A stretch of 9,876 nucleotides of DNA. Source: Clostridiales bacterium (GTDB taxonomy: Bacteria; Bacillota; Clostridia; Oscillospirales; Acutalibacteraceae). The notes under the pieces are model-generated. The model worked only from the letters and a program-made list of their open reading frames with translations. It ran no database searches and was not told where the DNA came from. The DNA is taken from assembly GCA_019419895.1 (NCBI GenBank), contig JAHZIE010000084.1, forward strand, positions 1 through 9,876, written 5' to 3'. Shown piece by piece: positions 1 through 5,859 of this stretch. The position numbers and the translations under genes were made by a program. How positions within the stretch are numbered: the first letter of the stretch is position 1; every line of letters begins with the position of its first letter.

Positions 1-758
1 CCATTTTTCCGGAATTGCAGAGGAGTAGTTCCGGTTTTTTCCTTAAACTGTTTTGAAAAAAAGGGAGTGCTTTGATATCCGCAGAGCTCTGCGATTTCCC
101 GAATGGTCTTATCGCTGTAGGCGAGAAGAACAGAGGCCTTTTTGATCCTCAGGGCGAGCTGATAATTTTTTAAAGACATGCCTGTGGCGGTTTTCAGCAG
201 ATGGTTAATACTATTTTTATGATAAGAAAATTCCCGGGAAAGCTCCGCGTGCGTGACTTGACGGTCCAGATGATTCTGGATGTAATGGAGAAGAGAGGAT
301 ACGGTATCCCGTTTGTCCGATGTGTTGCTGCGTGGTTCGCGCAAAAGCCGTAGCAGCAGAGATGCGAGGATGTGACTTCCAATAGCGGCGCTGTAGGTGC
401 GGCCATAGCGATATTCCATCATCATTTCCCGTATGGAAGAAACTAAAAAAGGATCGGAGAGAATATTCTCGGCGGTTGGGAGACCGTCTTCCAGCAGCTG
501 CTCTTGGTTGCAGACAAATTCAATACCAGAGAGAAGAAATGGATCCTCCTCTGAGGCCATAATGGTATTCGCCTCGTTAGGAGGACAATAGAACAAATCT
601 CCCGCTGCGGCTGTATAGGTATGATTTCCTATGCGGTACCATCCTTTGCCTTTATGGACATAAAGCAGATAGTGATAAGGGAATATCCTTTTTTCCGTGC
701 GGAAGCCAGGATCGCATTGGTAAAGATTGGTTACATGCATCTGACAGTGAAGATCCAT
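1..758 (-). CDS. AraC-family transcriptional regulator (C-terminus cut by window edge)
   Basis: Reading the minus strand from the ATG at 758-756 gives 252 codons without a stop, running off the left edge. Start choice: GGAGAG lies about 9 nt upstream. The N-terminal part (about residues 20-110) looks like an AraC sugar-sensing cupin, with a YLLYVHKGKGWYRI strand and the AAGDLFYCPP turn. The C-terminal part holds the two HTH motifs of AraC regulators: ELSREFSYHKNSINHLLKTATG (roughly 170-192) and TIREIAELCGYQSTPFFSKQ followed by FKEKTGTTPLQFRK (roughly 217-250). That last segment is the family's usual C-terminal signature, so only a few residues are missing. It is transcribed divergently from the URO-D-like gene at 929, which is its most likely target. 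The effector is unknown, probably a sugar or glycoside. Family assignment is firm; the target is inferred. Confidence 0.93.
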   Translation of the reverse strand, partial: MDLHCQMHVTNLYQCDPGFRTEKRIFPYHYLLYVHKGKGWYRIGNHTYTAAAGDLFYCPPNEANTIMASEEDPFLLSGIEFVCNQEQLLEDGLPTAENILSDPFLVSSIREMMMEYRYGRTYSAAIGSHILASLLLRLLREPRSNTSDKRDTVSSLLHYIQNHLDRQVTHAELSREFSYHKNSINHLLKTATGMSLKNYQLALRIKKASVLLAYSDKTIREIAELCGYQSTPFFSKQFKEKTGTTPLQFRKN

Positions 759-928
759 TTTCAAATTCTCTCCATTTACATTGCTGGAATGATCTGAGTT
801 ATAGGATGAAATACAACAGAAATGTGCGTTTATATAATTATTATGTATTTTTGTAGATTGGTTTCTGTGCGAATTTATTATATCATAAACCTTGAATTTT
901 GAACAGCTGAAAGGACGGCGGGACATTG
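759..928. promoter_or_regulatory. Divergent intergenic region with candidate promoter for the URO-D-like gene
   Basis: This AT-rich spacer of about 170 bp lies between two divergent genes. On the plus strand TTGGTT (858-863) is 17 nt from TATCAT (881-886), a plausible sigma-A promoter with a weak -35 and a good -10; transcription would begin near 893, about 35 nt before the start codon. A word ATTATGTATTTT (840-851) sits just upstream of the -35, and its exact reverse complement occurs in the other AraC-flanked spacer at 4290-4301, so it is a candidate operator half-site. I could not pick a convincing minus-strand promoter for the AraC gene. Confidence 0.4.
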
Positions 929-2032
929 ATGGAACTGATAAAAAAAGCAAAAGAGACCATGTCGGCGAAGGAGAGGGTCCAAAAAACCTTTGCCTTTGAA
1001 AAAACAGATCGTGTAACCATAGGCTATGATACAAATCCGGCAATCCACCACCGCCTGTGTAAGGCTTTAGGTATCCCTAATGACGACATGCTTGCTCTGG
1101 CGCAAATTTTAGGGGTGGATTATTGGGGGATTTCTGCTCGATACTGTGGCCCTGTCATCTATGATCCGATTCCTGACAGGATTCGCAACGACACCACCGG
1201 TGCTGTAATGAGATATATTCAGAATGAATACGGTTCCTATTATGATTATTGTGATTTTCCTTTAAAGGATGTAGACAGTGAAGTCATTGCGAATTATCCA
1301 TTCCCTGATCCTGATTGCTTTGATTATGATGGAGCCATGGAAAAGCTCAGAAAGGTTACAGATATGGGATTTGCCTCTTATGTGGGAGATCCCGGGCTGG
1401 GAGATATTTTAAATAAGACCGGTATGCTTATGGGGGTGGAGGATGCTCTGGTCAATCTTTCCACAGAGGATGAGGCTACTCTGTCCATGGTGGATCGCCG
1501 CCTTGAGGGACAATTGCAGGTGACGGAACGGTTACTGGACAAGGCTAAGGGAAACATTGACTTCATGTGGATGGGGGAGGATTTAGGAACCCAGCACTCT
1601 CCTCTTATCAGTATGGAGATGTATCAGCAGGTGCTCCGGCCCCGGCATCAGAAATTTATTGATTTGGCAAAGGCATATGGGATCCCCGTAATGATACACA
1701 CCTGCGGTTCCTCCAGCTGGGTGTATGAAACTTTCCTGGAAATGGGGATGAACGGGGTGGACACCCTTCAGCCGGAGGCCGACAATATGTCGCCAAGTTA
1801 TCTGGCCTCCCATTTCGGCGGACGGCTTACGTTCCGGGGCTGTATTTCCACCGCAGGGCCTTTGGCATATGGCACACCGGACGATGTGGAAAAGGTTTGC
1901 CGGGAAACTTTGGAAACCTTAATGCCGGTCCGCGGGTATCATTTTGCGCCTACCCATCAAATTCAGGATAATACCCCAGTGGAAAATATCATCCGAATGT
2001 ATCAGTCGGCCCATCAATATGGATGCTATTGA
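929..2032 (+). CDS. URO-D superfamily protein (uroporphyrinogen decarboxylase-like; possible corrinoid methyltransferase relative)
   Basis: A 367-residue TIM-barrel protein of the uroporphyrinogen decarboxylase superfamily. I place the start at ATG 929, behind AAGGACGGCGGGA; a TTG at 926 and an ATG at 959 (MSAKERV, which resembles common family N-termini) are alternatives. Family features seen: an early ERVQKTFAFEKTDRV segment, the VMIHTCGSSS strand, the LTFRGCIST strand and a C-terminal YHFAPTHQIQDNTPVENI block. Counting from ATG 929, His257-x-Cys259 and Cys305, with His338 or His343 further on, fit the H-x-C...C zinc-thiolate pattern of MtaA/CmuA-type methyltransferases. The RQAGRY substrate motif of true heme-pathway HemE is missing and no heme genes are nearby, so a HemE role is unlikely. 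No corrinoid protein or reactivase is in the window. A methyl-transfer or other catabolic role is inference. Single-gene transcript, ended by the terminator at 2052-2085. Confidence 0.88.
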   Translation: MELIKKAKETMSAKERVQKTFAFEKTDRVTIGYDTNPAIHHRLCKALGIPNDDMLALAQILGVDYWGISARYCGPVIYDPIPDRIRNDTTGAVMRYIQNEYGSYYDYCDFPLKDVDSEVIANYPFPDPDCFDYDGAMEKLRKVTDMGFASYVGDPGLGDILNKTGMLMGVEDALVNLSTEDEATLSMVDRRLEGQLQVTERLLDKAKGNIDFMWMGEDLGTQHSPLISMEMYQQVLRPRHQKFIDLAKAYGIPVMIHTCGSSSWVYETFLEMGMNGVDTLQPEADNMSPSYLASHFGGRLTFRGCISTAGPLAYGTPDDVEKVCRETLETLMPVRGYHFAPTHQIQDNTPVENIIRMYQSAHQYGCY

Positions 2033-2051
2033 TAAATTATAGAACCAAAGG

Positions 2052-2085
2052 AAAAACTCGGACTGTTTTTACAGTCCGAGTTTTT
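2052..2085. terminator. Bidirectional rho-independent terminator
   Basis: A perfect 15-bp inverted repeat (AAAAACTCGGACTGT at 2052-2066 and its complement at 2071-2085) with a TTTT loop. The GC core CTCGGACTG/CAGTCCGAG is flanked by A5 on one side and T5 on the other, so it works as an intrinsic terminator in both directions. It lies between the ends of two convergent genes, 19 nt after the URO-D-like stop and 42 nt after the stop of the minus-strand gene at 2128. Confidence 0.93.
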
Positions 2086-2127
2086 AGATTGCCTATTTAC
2101 TTAGAAATCGAAAATTGACGGTAAGCC

Positions 2128-3096
2128 TTAAGCCCAATACATTTCAGCGGCGTTTGATTCAAAAATCATAACCTTTTGCAGGAGGTCCACCGCGCGTTCT
2201 AATCCTTCTCTGGTACTCATAAGACCGTCCTCATGCTCAATGGAAATAACTTTGTCATAGCCGGTGTTCCGCAGCTCGCTGCAAACATTTCTCCAGAATT
2301 CTTCCCCGTGTCCATACCCCACTGTGCGGAAAATCCAGGAACGTTCATTCAGCCTCTCAAGCCCCTTGGTATCCAGAACACCATTGACGGCGGTACGGTA
2401 GGGGTCGACAGCGGTATCCTTGGCATGGAAATGGTAAATAGCACCCTTGAGCTCACGGATGGCGGCGATAGGATCGATTCCCTGCCAGAACAGATGGGAG
2501 GGATCCAGATTTGCGCCGATCACGGGGCCGACAGCGGCACGGAGCTTCAAAAGGGTTTCAGGGTTATAAACACAAAAGCCAGGATGCAGCTCAAAGGCGA
2601 TCTTTGTAACATGATGGGAAAGGGCAAACTCAGCTTCTTTTTTCCAGTAGGGAATGAGGACTTCTTCCCACTGCCATTTCAAAATCGCCTGGTAATCCAA
2701 GGGCCACGCGCAGGTAACCCAGTTGGGATATTTGGAGTTTTCACAGTCGCCTGGGCAGCCGGAGAAGGTAACGACGGTATCCACGCCGATTTTCTCAGCC
2801 AGTAAGACAGCGGCTTCAAACTGCTCATGGAAATCCGCGGCAATTTCCTTGTTGGGATGGATATTATTTCCGTGAACGGAAAGGGCACAGACATCCATAT
2901 CATACTTGCGGATGGTTGCCATGAATTCATCAATTAACGCGGGATTTTTCATGAACTCTCTTGCGTTGGCGTGAGCTGTGCCAGGATATCCGCCACAGCC
3001 GATCTCTACAGACTGTACGCCAAGGCTTTTTAAATATTCCAGTGTTTTATCTAGGGAAAGATCCCCCAGTAAAACGGTCATAACTCCTAATTTCAT
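2128..3096 (-). CDS. Xylose-isomerase-like TIM-barrel sugar isomerase/epimerase (AP endonuclease family 2, COG1082)
   Basis: A 322-residue protein of the sugar phosphate isomerase/epimerase family. The start is ATG at 3096-3094 (MKLGVMTVLLGDLSLDKTLEYL), with GAGAGG 10 nt upstream; a TTG six codons earlier overlaps that ribosome site and is less likely. It has the family's TIM-barrel strands and the acidic/histidine metal ligands: Glu169 in FELHPGF, Asp198 and His201 in NLDPSHLFW, His224 in YHFHAKDT and Glu287 in SIEHED. These normally hold a divalent metal such as Mn2+ for keto-aldose isomerisation, epimerisation or, in some relatives, lyase chemistry. It starts 24 nt after the stop of the oxidoreductase gene, so the two form an operon and probably act in sequence on one substrate. 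Relatives include IolE/IolI-type inositol enzymes and the C-glycoside-cleaving DgpC/CarC group; the substrate cannot be told from the sequence. Confidence 0.9.
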   Translation of the reverse strand: MKLGVMTVLLGDLSLDKTLEYLKSLGVQSVEIGCGGYPGTAHANAREFMKNPALIDEFMATIRKYDMDVCALSVHGNNIHPNKEIAADFHEQFEAAVLLAEKIGVDTVVTFSGCPGDCENSKYPNWVTCAWPLDYQAILKWQWEEVLIPYWKKEAEFALSHHVTKIAFELHPGFCVYNPETLLKLRAAVGPVIGANLDPSHLFWQGIDPIAAIRELKGAIYHFHAKDTAVDPYRTAVNGVLDTKGLERLNERSWIFRTVGYGHGEEFWRNVCSELRNTGYDKVISIEHEDGLMSTREGLERAVDLLQKVMIFESNAAEMYWA

Positions 3097-3120
3097 TACT
3101 CTTTTACCTCTCAAAATGGA

Positions 3121-4206
3121 TTAATCAAAATAGACAGGCTTACCCGTCTTGGAGGAGGTATAAATCGCTTCCAGAATCTGGGTAACAACATATGCCTGTT
3201 CCGGTTTTACAACTACCTCAGTATCATTGACGATGGCGTTAATCCAGTTCTGAGCATCCAGCAAAGAAGGATCTGCCTTTGCGCCGTCATAGAAGGCAAC
3301 GCCGCCGGCGGAGAGGTTGACCTCCTCAAGGTACTGACGGCCGTATTTGACGCCATTGATGCGAAGCCCGCCGTCTTTCATGTCCGCTCCGGCTTTTGTA
3401 CCGCAAATGACCGTCTGCGCCTCCGGGGTTTCGGCGAGGTTGATAGCCCAGCTGGACTCCAAAGAGATCAGGGCGCCGTTTTCCATTTGAATAAATCCAA
3501 AGGCGGAATCTTCCACAGTGTATTCCTTGGGATCCCAGTCGCCCCATGCGTTGGCCGTTTCCGTCTGATCGCCGAGCTTTTTGAAGGTGGTTCCCACGAC
3601 CATTTTGGGCTTATAGTTGTTCATAACCCACAGGGTAAGATCGAGGGCATGGGTTCCAATATCGATCAGGGGACCGCCGCCCTGCTCAAACTCATTCAGA
3701 AATACACCCCAGGTGGGAACAGCCCTGCGGCGGAGAGCAAGGGCCTTGGCGTAATAGATGTCTCCAAATTCACCGGCGTCGGCATAGCGCTTCATGGCCA
3801 GTACGCTGGGATTGCATCTGTTCTGATAACCGATAGACAGCTTTTTTCCTGTGCGTTTGGAGGCGTCCAGCATGGCCTTTGCTTCGGCTGCGGTTTTTGC
3901 CATGGGCTTTTCGCACATGACATGCTTGCCGGCCTCCAGCGCGTCAATGGTAATGAAGCTGTGGGAACGGTTGGGGGTGCAGACATGAATGACTTCAATA
4001 GAATCGTCCTTAAGAAGCTCTTTATAATCGCTGTAGACCTTTGCGCCTTCAACGCCATATTCTTTGGCGGCTTTTTCCGCTTTTTCAATGATAATATCGC
4101 AGAAAGCAACCATATCTACATTGCCAAGCTTTTTCAGAGAAGGCATGTGCTTGCCGTTTGCAATGCCGCCGCAGCCGATAATACCAACGCGAACTCTTCT
4201 TTCCAT
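3121..4206 (-). CDS. Gfo/Idh/MocA-family NAD(P)-dependent oxidoreductase
   Basis: A 361-residue cytoplasmic dehydrogenase of the glucose-fructose oxidoreductase / inositol dehydrogenase family, full length for the family. The start is ATG at 4206-4204 (MERRVRVGIIGCGG), with AAGGAG 8 nt upstream, in preference to a TTG two codons earlier. The N-terminal Rossmann fold (about 1-125) carries the nucleotide motif GIIGCGGIA (residues 8-16), the HVCTPNRSH strand (74-82) and the EKP motif with the catalytic-site lysine Lys100. The C-terminal alpha/beta domain carries the LIDIGTHALD segment (180-189), with Asp182 and His186 where family members bind the sugar. It likely oxidises a hydroxyl of a sugar, polyol or glycoside. 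It is the first gene of a two-gene minus-strand operon with the TIM-barrel gene at 2128 and lies divergent from an AraC regulator, which probably controls it. The exact substrate and cofactor preference are unknown. Confidence 0.93.
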   Translation of the reverse strand: MERRVRVGIIGCGGIANGKHMPSLKKLGNVDMVAFCDIIIEKAEKAAKEYGVEGAKVYSDYKELLKDDSIEVIHVCTPNRSHSFITIDALEAGKHVMCEKPMAKTAAEAKAMLDASKRTGKKLSIGYQNRCNPSVLAMKRYADAGEFGDIYYAKALALRRRAVPTWGVFLNEFEQGGGPLIDIGTHALDLTLWVMNNYKPKMVVGTTFKKLGDQTETANAWGDWDPKEYTVEDSAFGFIQMENGALISLESSWAINLAETPEAQTVICGTKAGADMKDGGLRINGVKYGRQYLEEVNLSAGGVAFYDGAKADPSLLDAQNWINAIVNDTEVVVKPEQAYVVTQILEAIYTSSKTGKPVYFD

Positions 4207-4238
4207 AATCAATTCTCCTTTAGTATAAATATTTTTTA

Positions 4239-4268
4239 ATTATCCCTTTTTAGGGTAAAGGAATACAA
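4239..4268 (-). promoter_or_regulatory. Candidate promoter of the oxidoreductase/TIM-barrel operon
   Basis: On the minus strand TTGTAT (4268-4263) is followed after 18 nt by GATAAT (4244-4239), placing transcription start near 4232 and giving a 5' leader of about 26 nt that contains the AAGGAG site. The -35 is only a partial match, as expected for an activator-dependent AraC target. A small CCCT-TTTT-AGGG dyad (4244-4255) lies in the spacer and -10. Confidence 0.32.
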
Positions 4269-4284
4269 AAGAGGAAGGAAACAT

Positions 4285-4313
4285 TTGCGAAAATACATAA
4301 TTTGTTTTATAAT
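4285..4313 (+). promoter_or_regulatory. Sigma-A promoter of the second AraC regulator
   Basis: TTGCGA (4285-4290) is separated by 17 nt from a perfect TATAAT (4308-4313). Transcription would start near 4320, about 30 nt before the GTG start at 4349. The spacer begins with AAATACATAAT, part of the 12-base word shared with the 759-928 intergenic region, so a regulator binding it would block or modulate this promoter. Confidence 0.6.
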
Positions 4314-4321
4314 ATTTCTAA

Positions 4322-4335
4322 GAAAAACGTTTTCA
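4322..4335 (+). promoter_or_regulatory. cre-like / LacI-type operator (GAAAAACGTTTTCA)
   Basis: The 14-mer has a central CG and matches 12 of 14 positions of the low-GC Gram-positive catabolite-response element consensus TGWAANCGNTNWCA; only the first two bases differ. It lies immediately downstream of the predicted transcription start of the AraC gene, a position where CcpA-like or LacI-like binding would repress by roadblock. Since the spacer is shared, it could affect the divergent oxidoreductase operon too. Functional assignment is inferred from consensus match and position. Confidence 0.42.
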
Positions 4336-4348
4336 AAGGGGGAAGAAG

Positions 4349-5155
4349 GTGGACGGCTATTATGAGTCACGCAGGGATCATTTGAAGCATCCCATGATAT
4401 GGAAATCTCAGAATATCAATTTTTTCCCTCATTTTCACCGCACCATAGAAATTACCTATGTGGTAAAGGGTGAGATTCAATGTATCTGCAATGGGAAAAA
4501 CTACTGTGCCAAGGCGAATGAGATTCTTATTTTTCCAAGCTACAGCGTTCACAGCGGTACTTCTACGGACGGAACGGAAACTATGGTTATTCTTGCGCCT
4601 TTGGACTATTCCTCTGCGATTTTTTCTTCTTTAAGCGGCAAGACCTTTCAAAAACTGATTGTGACCTCACCCGAGGCCTGTGGAGAAATCTATGACGCTA
4701 TGCGGCGCCTGCTGGAGCACAAGGGGAAAAAGGTGAGCGCCAACATCACCAAAGGGTATGTCAGCGTAATTGTTGGACTGCTGACCGATGCGGTTGGCCT
4801 TTGTGAGCTGGAAAAGGACAAGAACGACTACCTCTCCAAAGATATTCTCATGTATCTGCAGAAAAATTTTCTTTCGCCAATTTCCCTGGATGAAATTTCA
4901 GCGAAATTTGGATACAGCAAATACAGCTTTTCCCACCTGTTCAATTCCTATTTTCAATGCTCCATGACGGAGTATATCAATTCTCTCCGGGCAAGGTATG
5001 CGGCCAATCTTCTGATGGAAACCAAGGGCTCCATGACGGAAATTGCCATGCAGTCAGGATTTGAGAGCCTTAGAACATTTTACCGTGTTTTTAAAAAATA
5101 TTATGGAGAAACCCCGTCGGAATATAAAAAACAGCGGCACACCACCTTGGAATAA
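4349..5155 (+). CDS. AraC-family transcriptional regulator
   Basis: A 268-residue regulator starting at GTG 4349, with AAGGGGG (4336-4342) 6 nt upstream; the first internal ATG (4394) would remove part of the cupin and has no comparable site. Residues about 20-85 form an AraC cupin sensor: FFPHFHRTIEITYVVKGE, then NEILIFPSYSVHSG, with His28/His30 in the usual metal or ligand position. Residues 165-262 hold the twin HTH DNA-binding domain: ISLDEISAKFGYSKYSFSHLF (178-198) and MTEIAMQSGFESLRTFYRVF (229-248), followed by KKYYGETPSEYKK. It is divergent from the oxidoreductase/TIM-barrel operon, the classic layout of a local activator responding to the pathway substrate. Its N-terminal half differs clearly from the other AraC protein in the window, so they probably sense different ligands or are distant paralogues. 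Confidence 0.94.
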   Translation: MDGYYESRRDHLKHPMIWKSQNINFFPHFHRTIEITYVVKGEIQCICNGKNYCAKANEILIFPSYSVHSGTSTDGTETMVILAPLDYSSAIFSSLSGKTFQKLIVTSPEACGEIYDAMRRLLEHKGKKVSANITKGYVSVIVGLLTDAVGLCELEKDKNDYLSKDILMYLQKNFLSPISLDEISAKFGYSKYSFSHLFNSYFQCSMTEYINSLRARYAANLLMETKGSMTEIAMQSGFESLRTFYRVFKKYYGETPSEYKKQRHTTLE

Positions 5156-5365
5156 AAGGTGAAGCCTTACAGATATCTTATCATATCGTTTTTCAAGAAG
5201 CTTGTCATATTTTGATTATTTTGTGCCATAAATTGTTAATATGATGGATTTGTATTTGTTAGAAAAGTGAAAATGGGATAGGGGAGAACCGGCAGAGCCT
5301 GACAGGATAACAGCCGGTTTTTGCTTTGGCGGCGAAGTATGCGCGCGTGAAACGGAGGAATTAGA
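5156..5365 (+). promoter_or_regulatory. Intergenic region with weak promoter and hairpin upstream of the Nudix gene
   Basis: No gene is seen in these 210 bases. TTGATT (5212-5217) with GTTAAT (5235-5240) at 17-nt spacing is a weak candidate promoter for the downstream cassette. A GC-rich inverted repeat AACCGGC (5287-5293) / GCCGGTT (5313-5319) with a 19-nt loop is followed by a run of five T (5318-5322). It could be a late terminator for the AraC gene or a structured leader element of the Nudix transcript. I could not match it to a known riboswitch. Confidence 0.35.
5287..5322 (+). terminator. Terminator-like hairpin (7-bp stem, T-run)
   Basis: AACCGGC and GCCGGTT form a 7-bp GC-rich stem around a 19-nt loop, running into TTTTT. 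The long loop and short T tract make it a mediocre intrinsic terminator; it lies about 130 nt after the AraC stop and 44 nt before the Nudix start. It may be termination of the upstream gene or a leader attenuator. Confidence 0.35.
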
Positions 5366-5812
5366 ATGGAAGTGACGGAGCTCGGTTTGGATGCTCTTAA
5401 GGGTAAGGAAGTAAAATTTGCGGTTATCGCCGCAAGGTATGGGGAAAAGTGGATTTTCTGCAGGCATAAACAAAGAGAAAGCTGGGAGCTCCCGGGCGGG
5501 CACAGGGAGACAGGGGAATCGGTTCTTGAGGCGGCAAAGCGGGAGTTATGGGAGGAAACCGGCGCTCTTCAGTTTACACTGGAGCCAGTCTGCGCTTATT
5601 CGGTCAGTGCGAAGGGAACAACCACCCTGGGCGGCTTTTTTTATGCGGAAGTGGAACAATTGGGGAACTTGCCTAAAGAGATGGAAATTGGCGAAATCAT
5701 GTTGGCGGAGGAACTGCCGGAGCCTGTGACATATCCAGCAATACAGCCCTTTTTGTTCCGGATAGTCCTTCGGTGGCTAGAGGAAAGGGAAGCGTTAGCG
5801 AAAGAATTGTAA
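5366..5812 (+). CDS. Nudix hydrolase
   Basis: A 148-residue single-domain protein. The start ATG is 7 nt after GGAGG (5354-5358). The full Nudix box GX5EX7REUXEEXGU is present: Gly45, Glu51, Arg59-Glu60, Glu63-Glu64 and Gly66, preceded by the WELPGG loop (40-45) usual in the family. These residues bind Mg2+ and hydrolyse a nucleoside diphosphate linked to another moiety (NDP-sugars, dinucleotides, oxidised or damaged nucleotides). The flanking sequence (KFAVIAARYGEKWIFCRHKQR) does not point to one substrate. It is first of three closely spaced plus-strand genes; the DUF1848 gene starts 47 nt later. Enzyme class is secure, the substrate is unknown. Confidence 0.94.
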   Translation: MEVTELGLDALKGKEVKFAVIAARYGEKWIFCRHKQRESWELPGGHRETGESVLEAAKRELWEETGALQFTLEPVCAYSVSAKGTTTLGGFFYAEVEQLGNLPKEMEIGEIMLAEELPEPVTYPAIQPFLFRIVLRWLEEREALAKEL

Positions 5813-5859
5813 AAAAGTTTTCCTCTGGGAAAGGAGGACTGACAGAGAGGGGGAGGGTA

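Noticed and set aside
929..2032. Uroporphyrinogen decarboxylase HemE of heme synthesis
   Set aside because: The N-terminal RQAGRY motif needed for porphyrinogen binding is absent and no heme genes flank it; only the superfamily fold is supported.
2233..2805. 190-residue plus-strand open frame inside the TIM-barrel gene
   Set aside because: It is antisense to a gene with all metal ligands and has no ribosome site or family signature.
3487..4239. 250-residue open frame on the plus strand, antisense to the oxidoreductase gene
   Set aside because: It lacks any family motif, and the opposite strand carries a complete Gfo/Idh/MocA protein with all key motifs and a good ribosome site; the frame is a codon-bias shadow.
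5800..5840. Terminator between the Nudix and DUF1848 genes
   Set aside because: TTTCC-TCTG-GGAAA is only a 5-bp stem and runs into a purine-rich AGGAGG stretch instead of a T tract.
5773..5859. Upstream ATG extension of the DUF1848 protein
   Set aside because: It would overlap the Nudix gene and add 29 residues not seen in the family, whose N-terminus is MILSASRRTDIP; ATG 5860 has a strong purine-rich ribosome site.
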